Shown one piece after another: positions 42,986 through 52,474 of a stretch of DNA of 64,000 bases. The position numbers and the translations under genes are program-made. The notes under the pieces are model-generated. The model ran no database searches and was not told where the DNA came from. It was given only the letters and a program-made list of their open reading frames with translations. Source of the stretch: Butyrivibrio sp. YAB3001 (GTDB lineage Bacteria; Bacillota; Clostridia; Lachnospirales; Lachnospiraceae). Positions within the stretch are counted from its first letter, which is position 1; each line of letters begins with the position of its first letter. The stretch covers positions 1 to 64,000 of the forward strand of contig NZ_FOKR01000018.1 of the NCBI RefSeq assembly GCF_900112195.1. The letters run 5' to 3'.

Positions 42986-44500
42986 TTAGTTTGCTTGATG
43001 TTCTACTGTAACTGCTTCCTGAGTGTCTGCATACTCAACATATTTACGTAATACAAAGTGCATGCAGGTTCCTTCTCCCTCATGGCTTGTAGCCCAAATA
43101 TAGCCGCCATGATCTTCGATGATCTTTTTAACAATTGATAGACCAATTCCACTTCCTCCCTGCTTGGAGTTTCTGGAAGCATCTGTTCTGTAAAATCTGT
43201 CGAAAATATTAGGTATATCTGCCTGTGCAATTCCTTTACCGTTATCTTCCAGTTCTACTCTTATGGAATCAATCTCATCCAAAATCCTGATATCGATCTG
43301 GCCGGAGCCGTCGTCTCTATCAAGATATTTAACACTATTACTTACTACGTTATTGATTACTCTCTTTATCTGTTCCGGGTCTGCAACAATCTGTGTATCC
43401 GGTGCTGTAAGATTAGAGTAATTAAGTTTTATTGATTTACTTTCAAGATCTGCACCGATTTCTTCAATACAGTCCCCAAAATAATCTCCTACATTCAACC
43501 TTATAAAATTATAAGGAATTCTGTTATTATCAATACTTGAATATAAAGTCAACTCATTTATAAGGTTATTCATATCATTAGCCTTGTTATAAATGATTCT
43601 GACATATTTCATCTGTTTCTCAGGATTATCAGCTACTCCCTCAAGGAGACCTTGTGAATAACCCTTTATCGCAGTGATAGGCGTCTTTAGATCGTGGGAG
43701 ATATTACTGATAAGCTCTTTATTCTGCTTTTCTCTCTCTATCTTTTCCTCAGCTGATTCCTTAAGCCTAAGTCTCATATCCTCGTAGTTACGATACATGG
43801 CTCCGATCTCGCCTTTTTCCTTGACATCAGTCGGAAGCATATAATCGAAGTTACCATCCTGAATATGCTGCATTGCAATATTAAGTTCATCTATCGGCTT
43901 AAAGAAACTGTTTCCTATCCACGTTGTCAGCAATAAGCTTGTGATAAGAAGAATAACGATTATCGCTATTCCCATATAAATGAATAGTGATGCTGTTAAA
44001 ACTGTCCTTATTCCGGAAATAATGTAAATACTCCATCTGTCTCCAGTAGAAAGGCCATAATCAAGCTGCTTAACCAAATGCTTGGAAGCAGTGTAATATA
44101 TTCCGTTAATATCCGTACCATACCCTGGAAGTTCACCTATTACTTCATATGCCCGATTAAGATTAGCTGCGTAAAAAATCGAACCATTTTTTACAATTAA
44201 CAGATATGAATACTTTGATGCAAGTTCTCTATCAATCTTCTCTAAAAAAAGTCTGTCTTCTAAAACATATGGATCTAAGGTCAATGCTACTTCTATTTCA
44301 GTTGTAACAACATCTGCCATATTTGCAAAAGATTCACTGGGATCTGAAACCATGCTGTAATCAAATCCCTTTGATAATTCATTTAGCTTTTGCTGATATA
44401 CCAGATATCTTCCTAGCGCAAAAAATGTACCAATCGCTAGTATGATGGGAATAACGACTATTGCCAATGAAGTAATTAAAAGCTTAGTACGAAAACGCAT
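42986..44500 (-). CDS. sensor histidine kinase with HAMP domain
   Basis: 504 residues. Two membrane helices (~8-30 and ~168-192) flank an extracellular domain. A HAMP linker (~195-250) precedes the HisKA domain with H-box ISHDLKTPITAIKG, the N-box VVSNSVKYLDRDD and the G-boxes (DNGKGIAQAD, GGSGIGLSIVKKI). It is the first gene of a kinase-regulator pair, but the regulator gene at 42257-42942 is frameshifted. An extended -10 (TGATATACT, 44575-44567 on minus) lies ~70 bases upstream. Confidence 0.93.
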   Translation of the reverse strand: MRFRTKLLITSLAIVVIPIILAIGTFFALGRYLVYQQKLNELSKGFDYSMVSDPSESFANMADVVTTEIEVALTLDPYVLEDRLFLEKIDRELASKYSYLLIVKNGSIFYAANLNRAYEVIGELPGYGTDINGIYYTASKHLVKQLDYGLSTGDRWSIYIISGIRTVLTASLFIYMGIAIIVILLITSLLLTTWIGNSFFKPIDELNIAMQHIQDGNFDYMLPTDVKEKGEIGAMYRNYEDMRLRLKESAEEKIEREKQNKELISNISHDLKTPITAIKGYSQGLLEGVADNPEKQMKYVRIIYNKANDMNNLINELTLYSSIDNNRIPYNFIRLNVGDYFGDCIEEIGADLESKSIKLNYSNLTAPDTQIVADPEQIKRVINNVVSNSVKYLDRDDGSGQIDIRILDEIDSIRVELEDNGKGIAQADIPNIFDRFYRTDASRNSKQGGSGIGLSIVKKIIEDHGGYIWATSHEGEGTCMHFVLRKYVEYADTQEAVTVEHQAN

Positions 44501-44885
44501 TTATTCCCCCCTATGCTGTAATATCCAGCAAGGTATTATGTGCAAAATGTCCATACCCCTAACATAAGTATATCATAAAAATGTAACAGATTGTTAATAC
44601 GTTATTTCTTATTAAATTATATTTTAGTAATTTTCAATTTTTTTAAATTTTTTATCTTATATAGATATATTTTATATATCGGCTAGTTTTATACGAAAAT
44701 AAAGAGACCGTATTGTCATCTCAATTTGTAATCAAGATGACACTGCAGTCTCTGTTTATTATCTTATATATTCTTGGATTTGAAACTCAAGCCTGTACTC
44801 AAATAAGTCATTTGAAGTCAATTACTTTAAATGCCTATTTGCTTACTCATTCAATGTTGCACAAAAATGCATTATATTTCCATAA
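44501..44885. other. 385-bp region between the kinase and pgi genes
   Basis: No credible gene. It contains the extended -10 of the kinase near 44567-44575 and the pgi terminator hairpin at 44698-44755. The part from 44756 to 44885 is the untranslated 3' end of the pgi transcript and shows nothing I recognise. Confidence 0.55.
44698..44755 (-). terminator. terminator of pgi
   Basis: AGAGAC...TGTCATCT pairs with AGATGACA...GTCTCT, with a 5x5 internal loop (arms 44703-44720 and 44734-44753); TTTATTTT follows on the minus strand. It stands about 130 bases past the pgi stop. Confidence 0.7.
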
Positions 44886-46466
44886 TCAAATGTTCAAAAG
44901 TTTGCTGTACTCAGCAAGTGCTCCATCTGTCTCATGTGCAAGAACTTTCTTTGCAAGAACTTTACCAAGCTGAACGCCTTCCTGGTCAAAGCTGTTGATA
45001 TTCCATACAAAGCCCTGGAACATGACCTTGTTCTCGAAGTGTGCAAGAAGTGCGCCAAGTGACTTAGGATCAAGCTCATCTCCAATAATAATACTTGAAG
45101 GTCTTCCACCCTTGAAGTTCTTGTTAAGGTTATCATCCTTCTTTCCGCAGGCAAAAGCTACAATCTGAGCAGCTACATTAGCACAGAGTTTCTGCTGGCT
45201 TGTGCTGTCCTGGATATTAACGTCATTCTGAAGCTGACTGTTCTTAAATCCAATGAACTGGAGCGGAATAATATCTGTTCCCTGGTGAAGGAGCTGATAG
45301 AATGAATGCTGTCCGTTTGTTCCTGGCTCACCAAAGATAACAGGACCAGTTACATAGTTTATAGGATCACCAAAACGGTTTACGCTCTTACCGTTTGATT
45401 CCATATCAAGCTGCTGAAGATGTGCAGGGAAACGGCTAAGTCCCTGAGAATATGGAAGAACTGCTGTGCTGCCATAACCAAGGATATTTCTCTCATAAAC
45501 ACCGATCATTGCATCGAGCATTGCAGGATTCTTGAGCAAATCTTTGTTGGTTGCAAGCTTATCTTCTTCTGCTGCTCCATCAAGGAACTGAGCAAATACT
45601 TCTGGTCCGAATGCAAGTGAAAGAACTGCTCCGCCAACGCCTGAAGTTGAAGAATAACGTCCACCGATATAATCATCCATGAAGAAAGCTTCAAGGTAGT
45701 TATCACTCTTTGCAAGTGGTGAAGTCTCTGATGTTACAGCTATCATATGCTTTGAAGCATCAAGACCTGCCTTCTTAAGTGCGTCTGTTACAAAAGACTC
45801 GTTTGTAAGTGTTTCAAGAGTTGTTCCAGACTTAGAAACAAGAATAAAGATAGAATGTGCAACATCTACTGAATTAAGAACTGCAGATGCGTCATCAGGA
45901 TCTACATTACTGATGAACTTTGCTTCCATTTTGAAATTGCCTGTTCTCTTTGCCCAGTTCTCAAGTGCAAGATACATAGCTCTTGGGCCAAGATCAGAAC
46001 CACCGATACCTATCTGAACAACAGTTGTGAATTTCTCTCCCTTTGCATTTGCAATCTCACCTGAGTGAACTTTATTTGCAAAGTCAGCAATTCTCTTCTG
46101 TTCCTTAACATAAAACTCGCGCTTATCTACACCATCAGCTACAACCTTTTCTCCAAGCTGGCCTCTGGTAAGCTGATGAAGAACCATTCTCTTTTCACCA
46201 GTATTGATCACTTCTCCATTGTAAAGAGCTTCATACTTTTCAACGAGCTGTGCCTCAGATGCAAGTTCTGAAAGTGCTGAAAGAACATTGTCATCAACCT
46301 CTTTAGCAGCATAGTTGAAAGCCATTCCTGCAGCCATAGGAACTGAATAGTTCTTAACTCTCTCCGCTCCGCCTTCGCCTGTCATAGCGCTTACAAGATC
46401 AACCTTTGCCACTTTTTTAAGCTCGTCATAAGACTTAAGTGTGTCAAGATTATTCCAATTTACCAT
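44886..46466 (-). CDS. pgi: glucose-6-phosphate isomerase
   Basis: 526 residues, closer to the long E. coli-type enzyme than to the ~450-residue Bacillus type. Family motifs include GGSDLGPRAM, the phosphate-binding SKSGTTLET, and GGRYSSTSGVGG; the C-terminal signature region with the catalytic lysine segment is QEGVQLGKVLAKK. It interconverts glucose-6-phosphate and fructose-6-phosphate in glycolysis and glycogen metabolism. It stands alone between its terminator and a 111-bp gap to mtnN. Confidence 0.96.
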   Translation of the reverse strand: MVNWNNLDTLKSYDELKKVAKVDLVSAMTGEGGAERVKNYSVPMAAGMAFNYAAKEVDDNVLSALSELASEAQLVEKYEALYNGEVINTGEKRMVLHQLTRGQLGEKVVADGVDKREFYVKEQKRIADFANKVHSGEIANAKGEKFTTVVQIGIGGSDLGPRAMYLALENWAKRTGNFKMEAKFISNVDPDDASAVLNSVDVAHSIFILVSKSGTTLETLTNESFVTDALKKAGLDASKHMIAVTSETSPLAKSDNYLEAFFMDDYIGGRYSSTSGVGGAVLSLAFGPEVFAQFLDGAAEEDKLATNKDLLKNPAMLDAMIGVYERNILGYGSTAVLPYSQGLSRFPAHLQQLDMESNGKSVNRFGDPINYVTGPVIFGEPGTNGQHSFYQLLHQGTDIIPLQFIGFKNSQLQNDVNIQDSTSQQKLCANVAAQIVAFACGKKDDNLNKNFKGGRPSSIIIGDELDPKSLGALLAHFENKVMFQGFVWNINSFDQEGVQLGKVLAKKVLAHETDGALAEYSKLLNI

Positions 46467-46577
46467 CTTCTAGTCCTCCTGTGTGGTTCACGTTATGTAA
46501 TTTATAAAAAAACGTATCCCGTGCCTTATCAAGTGTACCATTCATAAATTGTCTGTGCAATTCCATAGAACTTAATA

Positions 46578-47273
46578 TCACAAAGATTTCAAAAGCTCCA
46601 TAGTTACTGCGGCACAATCTTTGGCTGCTTTATTTTCAAATTCGACGTAATCTTTTATCTCGCTTCCGTCTGCTTTATCTGAAATTGCGCGGATAATAAG
46701 AAATGGAATATTATTGAGGAAACATGCCTGAGCAATTCCTGCTCCTTCCATCTCTGTGCAAATTCCGGAAAAGTCTTTTATTATCGCATCTTTGACTTTT
46801 GGGTCACAAATAAACTGATCTCCGCTGCAAACTCTTCCTTCAAAAACCCCCAGATCAGGCGCTGCAATACTGATTGCTGCTTTTGCTTTACCTCTAAGTT
46901 CATCATCAGCCTTAAAAGACTGTACTCCAAGCTGCGGGATTTCTCCTTTTTTATAACCAAAAATAGTCGCATCCACATCATGGTAGCAGGCATCTGTTGA
47001 AAGAACTATATCTCCGATATTAATTCTTGCATCTAAAGAACCTGCAGCTCCTGTATTTATCACATGTGTAACTCCAAATGTATCCACAAGTATCTGAACA
47101 CAGATACCTGCATTTACTTTACAGATTCCGCTTCTTACAACGACTACTTCTGTATTTCCGATTTTTCCTTCATAAAACTCCATGGAAGCTTTCTTAACAG
47201 TGTTTTTTACTTCCATATTTTTCTTGAGGGTTTCAACCTCGACTTCCATTGCTCCGATAATTCCGATTTTCAT
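46578..47273 (-). CDS. mtnN: 5'-methylthioadenosine/S-adenosylhomocysteine nucleosidase
   Basis: 231 residues of the MTA/SAH nucleosidase family. Glu12 in GAMEVEVE, the substrate-binding EMEGAG and the acid Asp in RAISDKAD are present. It removes adenine from methylthioadenosine and S-adenosylhomocysteine, yielding S-ribosylhomocysteine, the substrate of LuxS. LuxS is encoded 2 kb away at 49254-49778, so the full two-step route to the AI-2 precursor is present. It is 41 bases downstream of the RpiR-type regulator. Confidence 0.95.
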   Translation of the reverse strand: MKIGIIGAMEVEVETLKKNMEVKNTVKKASMEFYEGKIGNTEVVVVRSGICKVNAGICVQILVDTFGVTHVINTGAAGSLDARINIGDIVLSTDACYHDVDATIFGYKKGEIPQLGVQSFKADDELRGKAKAAISIAAPDLGVFEGRVCSGDQFICDPKVKDAIIKDFSGICTEMEGAGIAQACFLNNIPFLIIRAISDKADGSEIKDYVEFENKAAKDCAAVTMELLKSL

Positions 47274-47314
47274 ACTATTCCCTTTATACTTTCTTTTTTA
47301 TATTGATAGGCCTC

Positions 47315-48184
47315 TTATTCCCTGCCCGATTCATGGAATACTTCATAAGAATCATGAAGATAACCACGTATATTATCATAATCACGATTGGCAATAGCTG
47401 TATAGAGTGTATCAACCATAAAAAGCTGCGCAAATCTTGAACTTGTTACACCGCTTTTTTTATCAATTTCAGGAGAAGTTGTAAAAAGAACATAATCACA
47501 TCCGGTAGTAAGAGGATTATTTCCGAGTTTAGTAACAGCAAGCGTTACTGCTTCCTTTTCTTTTGCAATGTTAAAAATCTGCATGATTTCTTTATTCTTA
47601 GCATTGTCGACAAAGAAAATTGCAACATCATCAGGCCCAATCTGTGATACAGTCATCATGTTCATATGATGATCCTGATTGAATACCACATTATAGTGTA
47701 TCCTAAGAAGTTTGCAGTAAAAATCATATGCAGCAACTCCGGCAGTACCAACACCGAAAACCTGAATCTGTCTGGCAGAAACTATCCGTGTGACAACCTC
47801 ACTGAATGTCCCTGTATCAAACAATCTATATGTTGTCTGAATCGCCTGGACACTGGTCGCGCAAATATTATCAGCTATCGACTGTAATGAAGTATACTCG
47901 TTCACATCCTTAAAAGCAATCTTGGGACCGCCTTTATCTGCCTGCTGTAAAGATACATTTGCTTCTGAATAATAGGCATTTTTTAATTCTTTAAGGCCGG
48001 AATACCCTATAGCCTGAGCAAATCTTGTCCATGCAGCCTGAGTTGTTCCTGATAATCTCGCAAGTTCTTTTATCGGATACTGAAAAAGGTCATCCTTTCT
48101 CTCAAGAACAAAATCTGCAACCATTCTCTCTGCAGCCGGCAAATTGTCGTAACAGCTCTTAATCTTTTCACTGACAATGTTCAT
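47315..48184 (-). CDS. MurR/RpiR family transcriptional regulator
   Basis: 289 residues. The N-terminal RpiR helix-turn-helix (~1-75, LPAAERMVADFVLERKDDL, then ELARLSGTTQAAWTRFAQAIG) is followed by a SIS sugar-phosphate-binding domain (~120-260, QVFGVGTAGVAAYDF). The ligand is probably a phosphosugar but is unknown. Because it is immediately upstream of mtnN on the same strand, it may be co-transcribed with it. A candidate operator is the inverted repeat at 48333-48352. Confidence 0.9.
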   Translation of the reverse strand: MNIVSEKIKSCYDNLPAAERMVADFVLERKDDLFQYPIKELARLSGTTQAAWTRFAQAIGYSGLKELKNAYYSEANVSLQQADKGGPKIAFKDVNEYTSLQSIADNICATSVQAIQTTYRLFDTGTFSEVVTRIVSARQIQVFGVGTAGVAAYDFYCKLLRIHYNVVFNQDHHMNMMTVSQIGPDDVAIFFVDNAKNKEIMQIFNIAKEKEAVTLAVTKLGNNPLTTGCDYVLFTTSPEIDKKSGVTSSRFAQLFMVDTLYTAIANRDYDNIRGYLHDSYEVFHESGRE

Positions 48185-48332
48185 AAACGCTCTCCTATGA
48201 AATTAGCAAGCAATTGTCGCACTGAACGGTATAACAGTTACATTAAATAACTGATCTGATATATTACATTTTCGCAATTAAACAATAAATTAAAAACGTA
48301 ATATCAATTACATATTTAGTATACATTAAAAC

Positions 48333-48352
48333 TAATTTCAGTATCGAAATTA
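48333..48352. promoter_or_regulatory. inverted repeat between the RpiR regulator and rubrerythrin
   Basis: TAATTTC and GAAATTA are perfect 7-bp arms around a 6-bp spacer. RpiR-family operators often have such TGAAAT/ATTTCA-like arms, so autoregulation is plausible; it also lies just ahead of the rubrerythrin -35. Confidence 0.4.
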
Positions 48353-48364
48353 ATTTTCAACAAT

Positions 48365-48393
48365 TTGAAAAGATACTATAAAATATTTATAAA
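48365..48393 (+). promoter_or_regulatory. sigma-A promoter of rubrerythrin
   Basis: TTGAAA at 48365-48370, 17-bp spacer, TATAAA at 48388-48393. The spacer and -10 (ACTATAAAATATTTATAAAGT region) are partly palindromic and could overlap a PerR-like site; that part is speculative. Confidence 0.65.
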
Positions 48394-48532
48394 GTGACCT
48401 CTATTTTTTGTCGTTCTATGGTATGCTACTAGAAGTAGGAGTTTCTTTATATATTCTTATTTTCTTTTAAATATGGGCATTATTGTGCAAAGATTTGCAC
48501 TTGGCGCATAGCGCAGGAAAGGAGACTAGATT

Positions 48533-49072
48533 ATGAAGTGGGTATGTCAGGTATGTGGTTACGTTCATGAAGGCGATCAGCCCCCGGAGGCTTGTCCTGT
48601 ATGTAAAGCTCCCGCATCCAAATTCACCAAACAGGCTGAAGATTTGGTATGGGCTGCAGAGCATGTTGTAGGAGTTGCAAAAGGAGCACCTGATGACATT
48701 ATCGAGGACCTTCGTTCAAACTTTACCGGAGAGTGTTCAGAAGTTGGTATGTATCTTGCAATGAGCCGTCAGGCTTATCGTGAAGGCTATCCTGAAGTTG
48801 GCGATTATTATGCAAAGGCTGCCTGGGAAGAGGCTGAACATGCTGCTAAGTTCGCTGAACTTCTTGGCGAAGTTCTCACAGATTCAACCAAGAAGAATCT
48901 CGAGATGCGTGTAGATGCTGAGAACGGCGCAACTCAGGGCAAGTTCGATCTTGCAAAGAGAGCTAAAGCTCTTGATCTTGATGCAATTCATGATACAGTT
49001 CATGAGATGGCAAGAGACGAGGCAAGACACGGCAAGGCATTCAAGGGACTTCTTGACAGATATTTTAAATAA
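48533..49072 (+). CDS. reverse rubrerythrin
   Basis: 179 residues with the rubredoxin domain at the N-terminus, the reverse of classical rubrerythrin. Cys5, Cys8, Cys21 and Cys24 form the iron site ([12 protein letters not shown], then ACPVCKAP). The diiron four-helix domain follows with ExxH pairs in EEAEHAAK and [10 protein letters not shown]. These proteins reduce hydrogen peroxide and, with partner proteins, oxygen, protecting strict anaerobes. A strong AAAGGAG precedes the ATG. It stands alone with its own promoter and terminator. Confidence 0.93.
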   Translation: MKWVCQVCGYVHEGDQPPEACPVCKAPASKFTKQAEDLVWAAEHVVGVAKGAPDDIIEDLRSNFTGECSEVGMYLAMSRQAYREGYPEVGDYYAKAAWEEAEHAAKFAELLGEVLTDSTKKNLEMRVDAENGATQGKFDLAKRAKALDLDAIHDTVHEMARDEARHGKAFKGLLDRYFK

Positions 49073-49155
49073 TAAAAACTCTATTAAATGCAAGTCAAAT
49101 TGGCTTGTATAATATGCACTGAGTTCTTAAGAACGCTCAATCATTCTATAAACAA

Positions 49156-49196
49156 AAGAGAATCAATAGACAACTGTCCTTTGATTCTCTTTTTAT
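49156..49196. terminator. bidirectional terminator of rubrerythrin and luxS
   Basis: AGAGAATCAA and TTGATTCTCT pair, with T-runs on both sides (TTTTTATT on plus, TTTTGTTT on minus). It serves the convergent rubrerythrin and luxS transcripts. Confidence 0.8.
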
Positions 49197-49253
49197 TATC
49201 GTTTATTCGTGTGTCGTAAAATTAAAAACCTTTTTCCCTGTCATCACAAAATA

Positions 49254-49778
49254 TCATGAATCGAAGAACTGACGACCATCATCAGTAACTAATCTCTCTG
49301 ACTGAGGATACTCAAAAATAGCCTGATTATCAGCATTTTTCTCAAGATAATCTGCAAACTTTTCAGCATGCCATTTAGCAAGCCAAAGGTTATGCATAAG
49401 ATAGTTTCCGCAGTTCTCTTCGTTTGAACCGGGAACGCTGTCAGCATCTTTTACAGATCTGAAAGCTCTGAGAAGAAGATCATGTATCTCCTTAGGTGCG
49501 CGGTTTCCTTTAAGGATAAGATAGAATCCTGTAAGGCATCCCATTGGTCCCCAGTAGATTACTTCGTCCTTCCAATCAGGGTCATTACGAAGAAATGTTG
49601 CGATCAAATGCTCAAGAGTATGCATTGCAGCTACATCCACTGCAGGCTCTCTGTTAGGTCTTGTAACCCTTATATCATAAGTTGTAATAATCTTATCTCC
49701 GAGAACATCCTGTCTGCTGACAAAAATACCCGGAACGATCTTTGTGTGATCAACTGAAAAACTAGGTATTAAATCCAT
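49254..49778 (-). CDS. luxS: S-ribosylhomocysteine lyase
   Basis: 174 residues. The metal ligands His53 and His57 (HTLEH) and Cys123 (ENCGNY), and the catalytic Cys81 (GPMGCLTG), are present. It converts S-ribosylhomocysteine to homocysteine and the AI-2 precursor DPD, in the activated methyl cycle. It stands 30 bases downstream of murG and may be co-transcribed with it. The partner nucleosidase MtnN is at 46578-47273. Confidence 0.96.
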   Translation of the reverse strand: MDLIPSFSVDHTKIVPGIFVSRQDVLGDKIITTYDIRVTRPNREPAVDVAAMHTLEHLIATFLRNDPDWKDEVIYWGPMGCLTGFYLILKGNRAPKEIHDLLLRAFRSVKDADSVPGSNEENCGNYLMHNLWLAKWHAEKFADYLEKNADNQAIFEYPQSERLVTDDGRQFFDS

Positions 49779-49808
49779 TTTAATCCTCCTTTTTACCTTT
49801 GCTATCTA

Positions 49809-50891
49809 TTACTTATTCATTTCTTCAACAATTATGTCAACAATTGTATCAGTTGCTGAATGTAAGCTGCTGCGATGCATGTTTTCGATGAACTGCTCAC
49901 GGTTTTCGTAGAGATCTTCTATTGTTTCTACCAAAATATCCTCATCAAGCTCATCATTATCTATCACAAGAGAAAATCCCTGCTTTTCAAATGAGCGGGC
50001 ATTTAACATCTGGTCGCCTCTGCTCGATTTTGTTGAAAGTGGAATCAGGATATTAGGTTTTCTAAGCGCAAGTAATTCACATATTGAATTAGCACCTGCT
50101 CTTGATACAACAATATCAGCCATAGCAAAAATATCTTTTAACTCGTTCTTTACATATTCAAACTGTTTGTATCCAGGAACAGAAAGCTTTAAGTTATCCA
50201 TTTTTTCTTTTCCACAAATATGAACAACATTAAAGTTCGGAAGAAGTCTTGGAAGCGCAAAACGAACTGTTTCATTTACAGACTGTGCGCCAAGGCTTCC
50301 GCCAATTACCATAAGAACCGGCTTATCATCTGTAAATCCGCAAAGCTTTTTGCCTGCTTCTCTTGAACCCATTCCCAGTTCGTCTCTGATAGGAGTTCCT
50401 GTAAGTACAGCCTTGTCAGCCGGTAAAAGACTCATAGTTTCCGGGAAATTACAGCAGATCTTTCTTGCGCCTGTCATGCTAAGCTTATTTGCAAGTCCCG
50501 GTGTCATATCTGATTCATGGACAATATACGGAATATGCAATACTCCAGCTGCTCGTACAACAGGGACACTTACAAAACCACCTTTTGAAAAAACGATATC
50601 CGGTTTTATCTTTTTTAATAAAGTTAATGCTTCAGTGAAACCCTTTAATACTCTGAATGGATCTGAAAAATTCTTTGGATCGAAATATCTTCTAAGCTTA
50701 CCTGTAGCAATCCCAAAATAAGGAATGTTGTAATCTTCAATAAGCTTTTTCTCGATTCCGCTATAGGAACCGATGTAATAAATATCAAATCCGGCTTTTT
50801 TAAGGGCTGGAATAAGGGCAATATTTGGTGTTACATGTCCTGCACTTCCGCCACCTGTAAGAACTATCTTCTTAGCCAATGATTCACTCAC
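49809..50891 (-). CDS. murG: UDP-GlcNAc:lipid I transferase MurG
   Basis: 360 residues of the MurG family (GT28). The N-terminal loop GGGSAGHVTPN, the HESDMTPGLANK segment and the UDP-GlcNAc-binding DIVVSRAGANSICELLALRKP are present. It makes lipid II on the cytoplasmic face of the membrane for peptidoglycan. It is separate from any mur/fts cluster, as in several Lachnospiraceae. It lies between a TSCPD protein gene (21 bases upstream) and luxS. Confidence 0.93.
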   Translation of the reverse strand: MSESLAKKIVLTGGGSAGHVTPNIALIPALKKAGFDIYYIGSYSGIEKKLIEDYNIPYFGIATGKLRRYFDPKNFSDPFRVLKGFTEALTLLKKIKPDIVFSKGGFVSVPVVRAAGVLHIPYIVHESDMTPGLANKLSMTGARKICCNFPETMSLLPADKAVLTGTPIRDELGMGSREAGKKLCGFTDDKPVLMVIGGSLGAQSVNETVRFALPRLLPNFNVVHICGKEKMDNLKLSVPGYKQFEYVKNELKDIFAMADIVVSRAGANSICELLALRKPNILIPLSTKSSRGDQMLNARSFEKQGFSLVIDNDELDEDILVETIEDLYENREQFIENMHRSSLHSATDTIVDIIVEEMNK

Positions 50892-50912
50892 GATCTCAAC
50901 CTTCTTTCACAA

Positions 50913-51161
50913 TCAATTCTCTGCCTTCATTGCCTGTTCTATTGCATAAGAGAGCTGATCCGGGCATGAAGTATTCTTGAATCCGCACTTAATTCCGCGA
51001 AGCTTTGAAATAGCATCTTCACCTTTCATACCTTCAACAAGTCTCGCAACTCCCTGAAGATTTCCGTTACAGCCGTTTGTAAATTCGACATGCTTTATTA
51101 TTCCATCTTCAACATCGATATCTATTTGAGTTGAACATGTACCTTTTGTCTTGTATATCAT
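50913..51161 (-). CDS. TSCPD domain protein (TIGR03905-like)
   Basis: 82 residues from the ATG at 51161 (GGAGT upstream; the longer frame adds a poor start). Four cysteines are visible: CSTQ, NGCNGN, IKCGF and the TSCPD motif itself (NTSCPDQL). Such small proteins resemble the C-terminal cap of some B12-dependent ribonucleotide reductases. The function is unknown. It precedes murG. Confidence 0.78.
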   Translation of the reverse strand: MIYKTKGTCSTQIDIDVEDGIIKHVEFTNGCNGNLQGVARLVEGMKGEDAISKLRGIKCGFKNTSCPDQLSYAIEQAMKAEN

Positions 51162-51347
51162 TTGATTACTCCTTTTTAGCTCCGATTCGTATTGAAAAAA
51201 TGATAGGCTTTTTAACAATACATAATTCGCTGTATAAGTATATCATTTTTTTGTGCATTGTGGAAATTGGTGTTAAAATCAATAAAGCATTACATACTTC
51301 ATGTAATAAACAGGCCAATAATAAATAAATTTGAAAGATATATAATA

Positions 51348-52433
51348 ATGACCAATAAAAATAATCCAACTTTTTTTATAAAAAAACTTCTTTGTACCAT
51401 ACTTATATTTGCAGTTCTAATAGCCTCTGTAGTCTTTATCTTTGATCCATTTTATCATTATCATAAACCCTGGTTTGGGCTAAAGGCAGTACTAAATGAT
51501 AAAGAATACCAATGCGTAGGAACACTTAGAAATTTTGATTATGATGCGCTTTTGGTAGGTTCATCTGTAATGGAGAATAACAATAATGCCTGGTATGATG
51601 ATGCTTACGGTGTTAAGTCAATAAAGGCTATCCGATCCTATGGCGCAACTGCTGACCTGTGTTACCTTATGGATATTGCTTACGAAAATCACAATATAAA
51701 AAGAGTTTTCTACAATATTGATCCGTCTTCGCTGTCCGCTTCAGCTGAGACAACCTATAAGTCAACCGGATGCCCTATGTACCTGTATGACAAAAATCCG
51801 CTTAACGATGTTCAGTATCTTTTCAATAAGGATGTCCTTTTTGAAAAGATTCCATACGAGATTGCTAATTCTTTTATAGGTAATTATGATGAAGGTTCAT
51901 CCTATAACTGGGCTCAGTGGAAGACATTCAGTACAGTGCAGGCACTATCAATTTATTACAGGAAAAAAGATGTTACTCCAATGATGCCTGAAACTGTATA
52001 TCAGTCAGAACTTGATGCCAACATAAAGCTCCTTGCATCTCAGGTTGAAGCTCATCCTGAAACTGAATTTATTTTCTTTTACCCTGTATATTCAATGCTT
52101 TGGTGGGATGGAATAGTAAGAACAGGTGAGAGAGATGCCTACATTTACAATGAGATACAAATGACCAAAGCTCTCCTTAGTTACCCTAATGTAAAGATTT
52201 ACTGTTTCCAGGCTGAGGAAGAGATTGCCACAAATCTTGACAATTACATGGACTCAATTCATTTTTCACAGGAAATCAATCGCTACATGCTGGATAAAAT
52301 AATTGCCGGTGAAAATGAGCTTACTACCGACAATTATGAAGATAAGCTAAACGAAGTAAAAGCTTTCTCTGATAAAGTAGTAAATCAGTATATTATTCCT
52401 TATGAAAAGGATGATATGCTAATATATGAATAA
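51348..52433 (+). CDS. SGNH-hydrolase-like (DltD/AlgX-type) membrane-anchored protein
   Basis: 361 residues from the ATG at 51348, chosen because it directly precedes a basic segment and one membrane helix (~13-34); the ribosome-binding site is weak. The outer domain has the block-I-like GSSVMENNNNAW with a serine nucleophile and, near the end, DSIHFS, matching the catalytic Asp-His pair of DltD/AlgX proteins. Such proteins partner MBOAT acyltransferases; one lies convergently at 52596-54161. The acylated glycan is unknown. Confidence 0.7.
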   Translation: MTNKNNPTFFIKKLLCTILIFAVLIASVVFIFDPFYHYHKPWFGLKAVLNDKEYQCVGTLRNFDYDALLVGSSVMENNNNAWYDDAYGVKSIKAIRSYGATADLCYLMDIAYENHNIKRVFYNIDPSSLSASAETTYKSTGCPMYLYDKNPLNDVQYLFNKDVLFEKIPYEIANSFIGNYDEGSSYNWAQWKTFSTVQALSIYYRKKDVTPMMPETVYQSELDANIKLLASQVEAHPETEFIFFYPVYSMLWWDGIVRTGERDAYIYNEIQMTKALLSYPNVKIYCFQAEEEIATNLDNYMDSIHFSQEINRYMLDKIIAGENELTTDNYEDKLNEVKAFSDKVVNQYIIPYEKDDMLIYE

Positions 52434-52439
52434 AAAATC

Positions 52440-52474
52440 AAGCCCCTCACGATTAAAGTGAAGGGCTTTTTATT
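52440..52474 (+). terminator. terminator of the SGNH-like gene
   Basis: AGCCCCTCAC and GTGAAGGGCT pair with one mismatch, followed by TTTTTATT. It begins a few bases after the stop. Confidence 0.85.

Larger units (their letters stand above)
48185..48532. other. 348-bp divergent region of the RpiR regulator and rubrerythrin
   Basis: No gene. It holds a promoter for the rubrerythrin at 48365-48393, a palindrome TAATTTC-AGTATC-GAAATTA at 48333-48352 just upstream of it, and the rubrerythrin ribosome-binding site. The remainder is AT-rich. Confidence 0.6.

Noticed and set aside
48371..48396. PerR box overlapping the rubrerythrin promoter
   Set aside because: The dyad is imperfect and AT-rich; the match to TTATAATNATTATAA is too weak to call as a feature.
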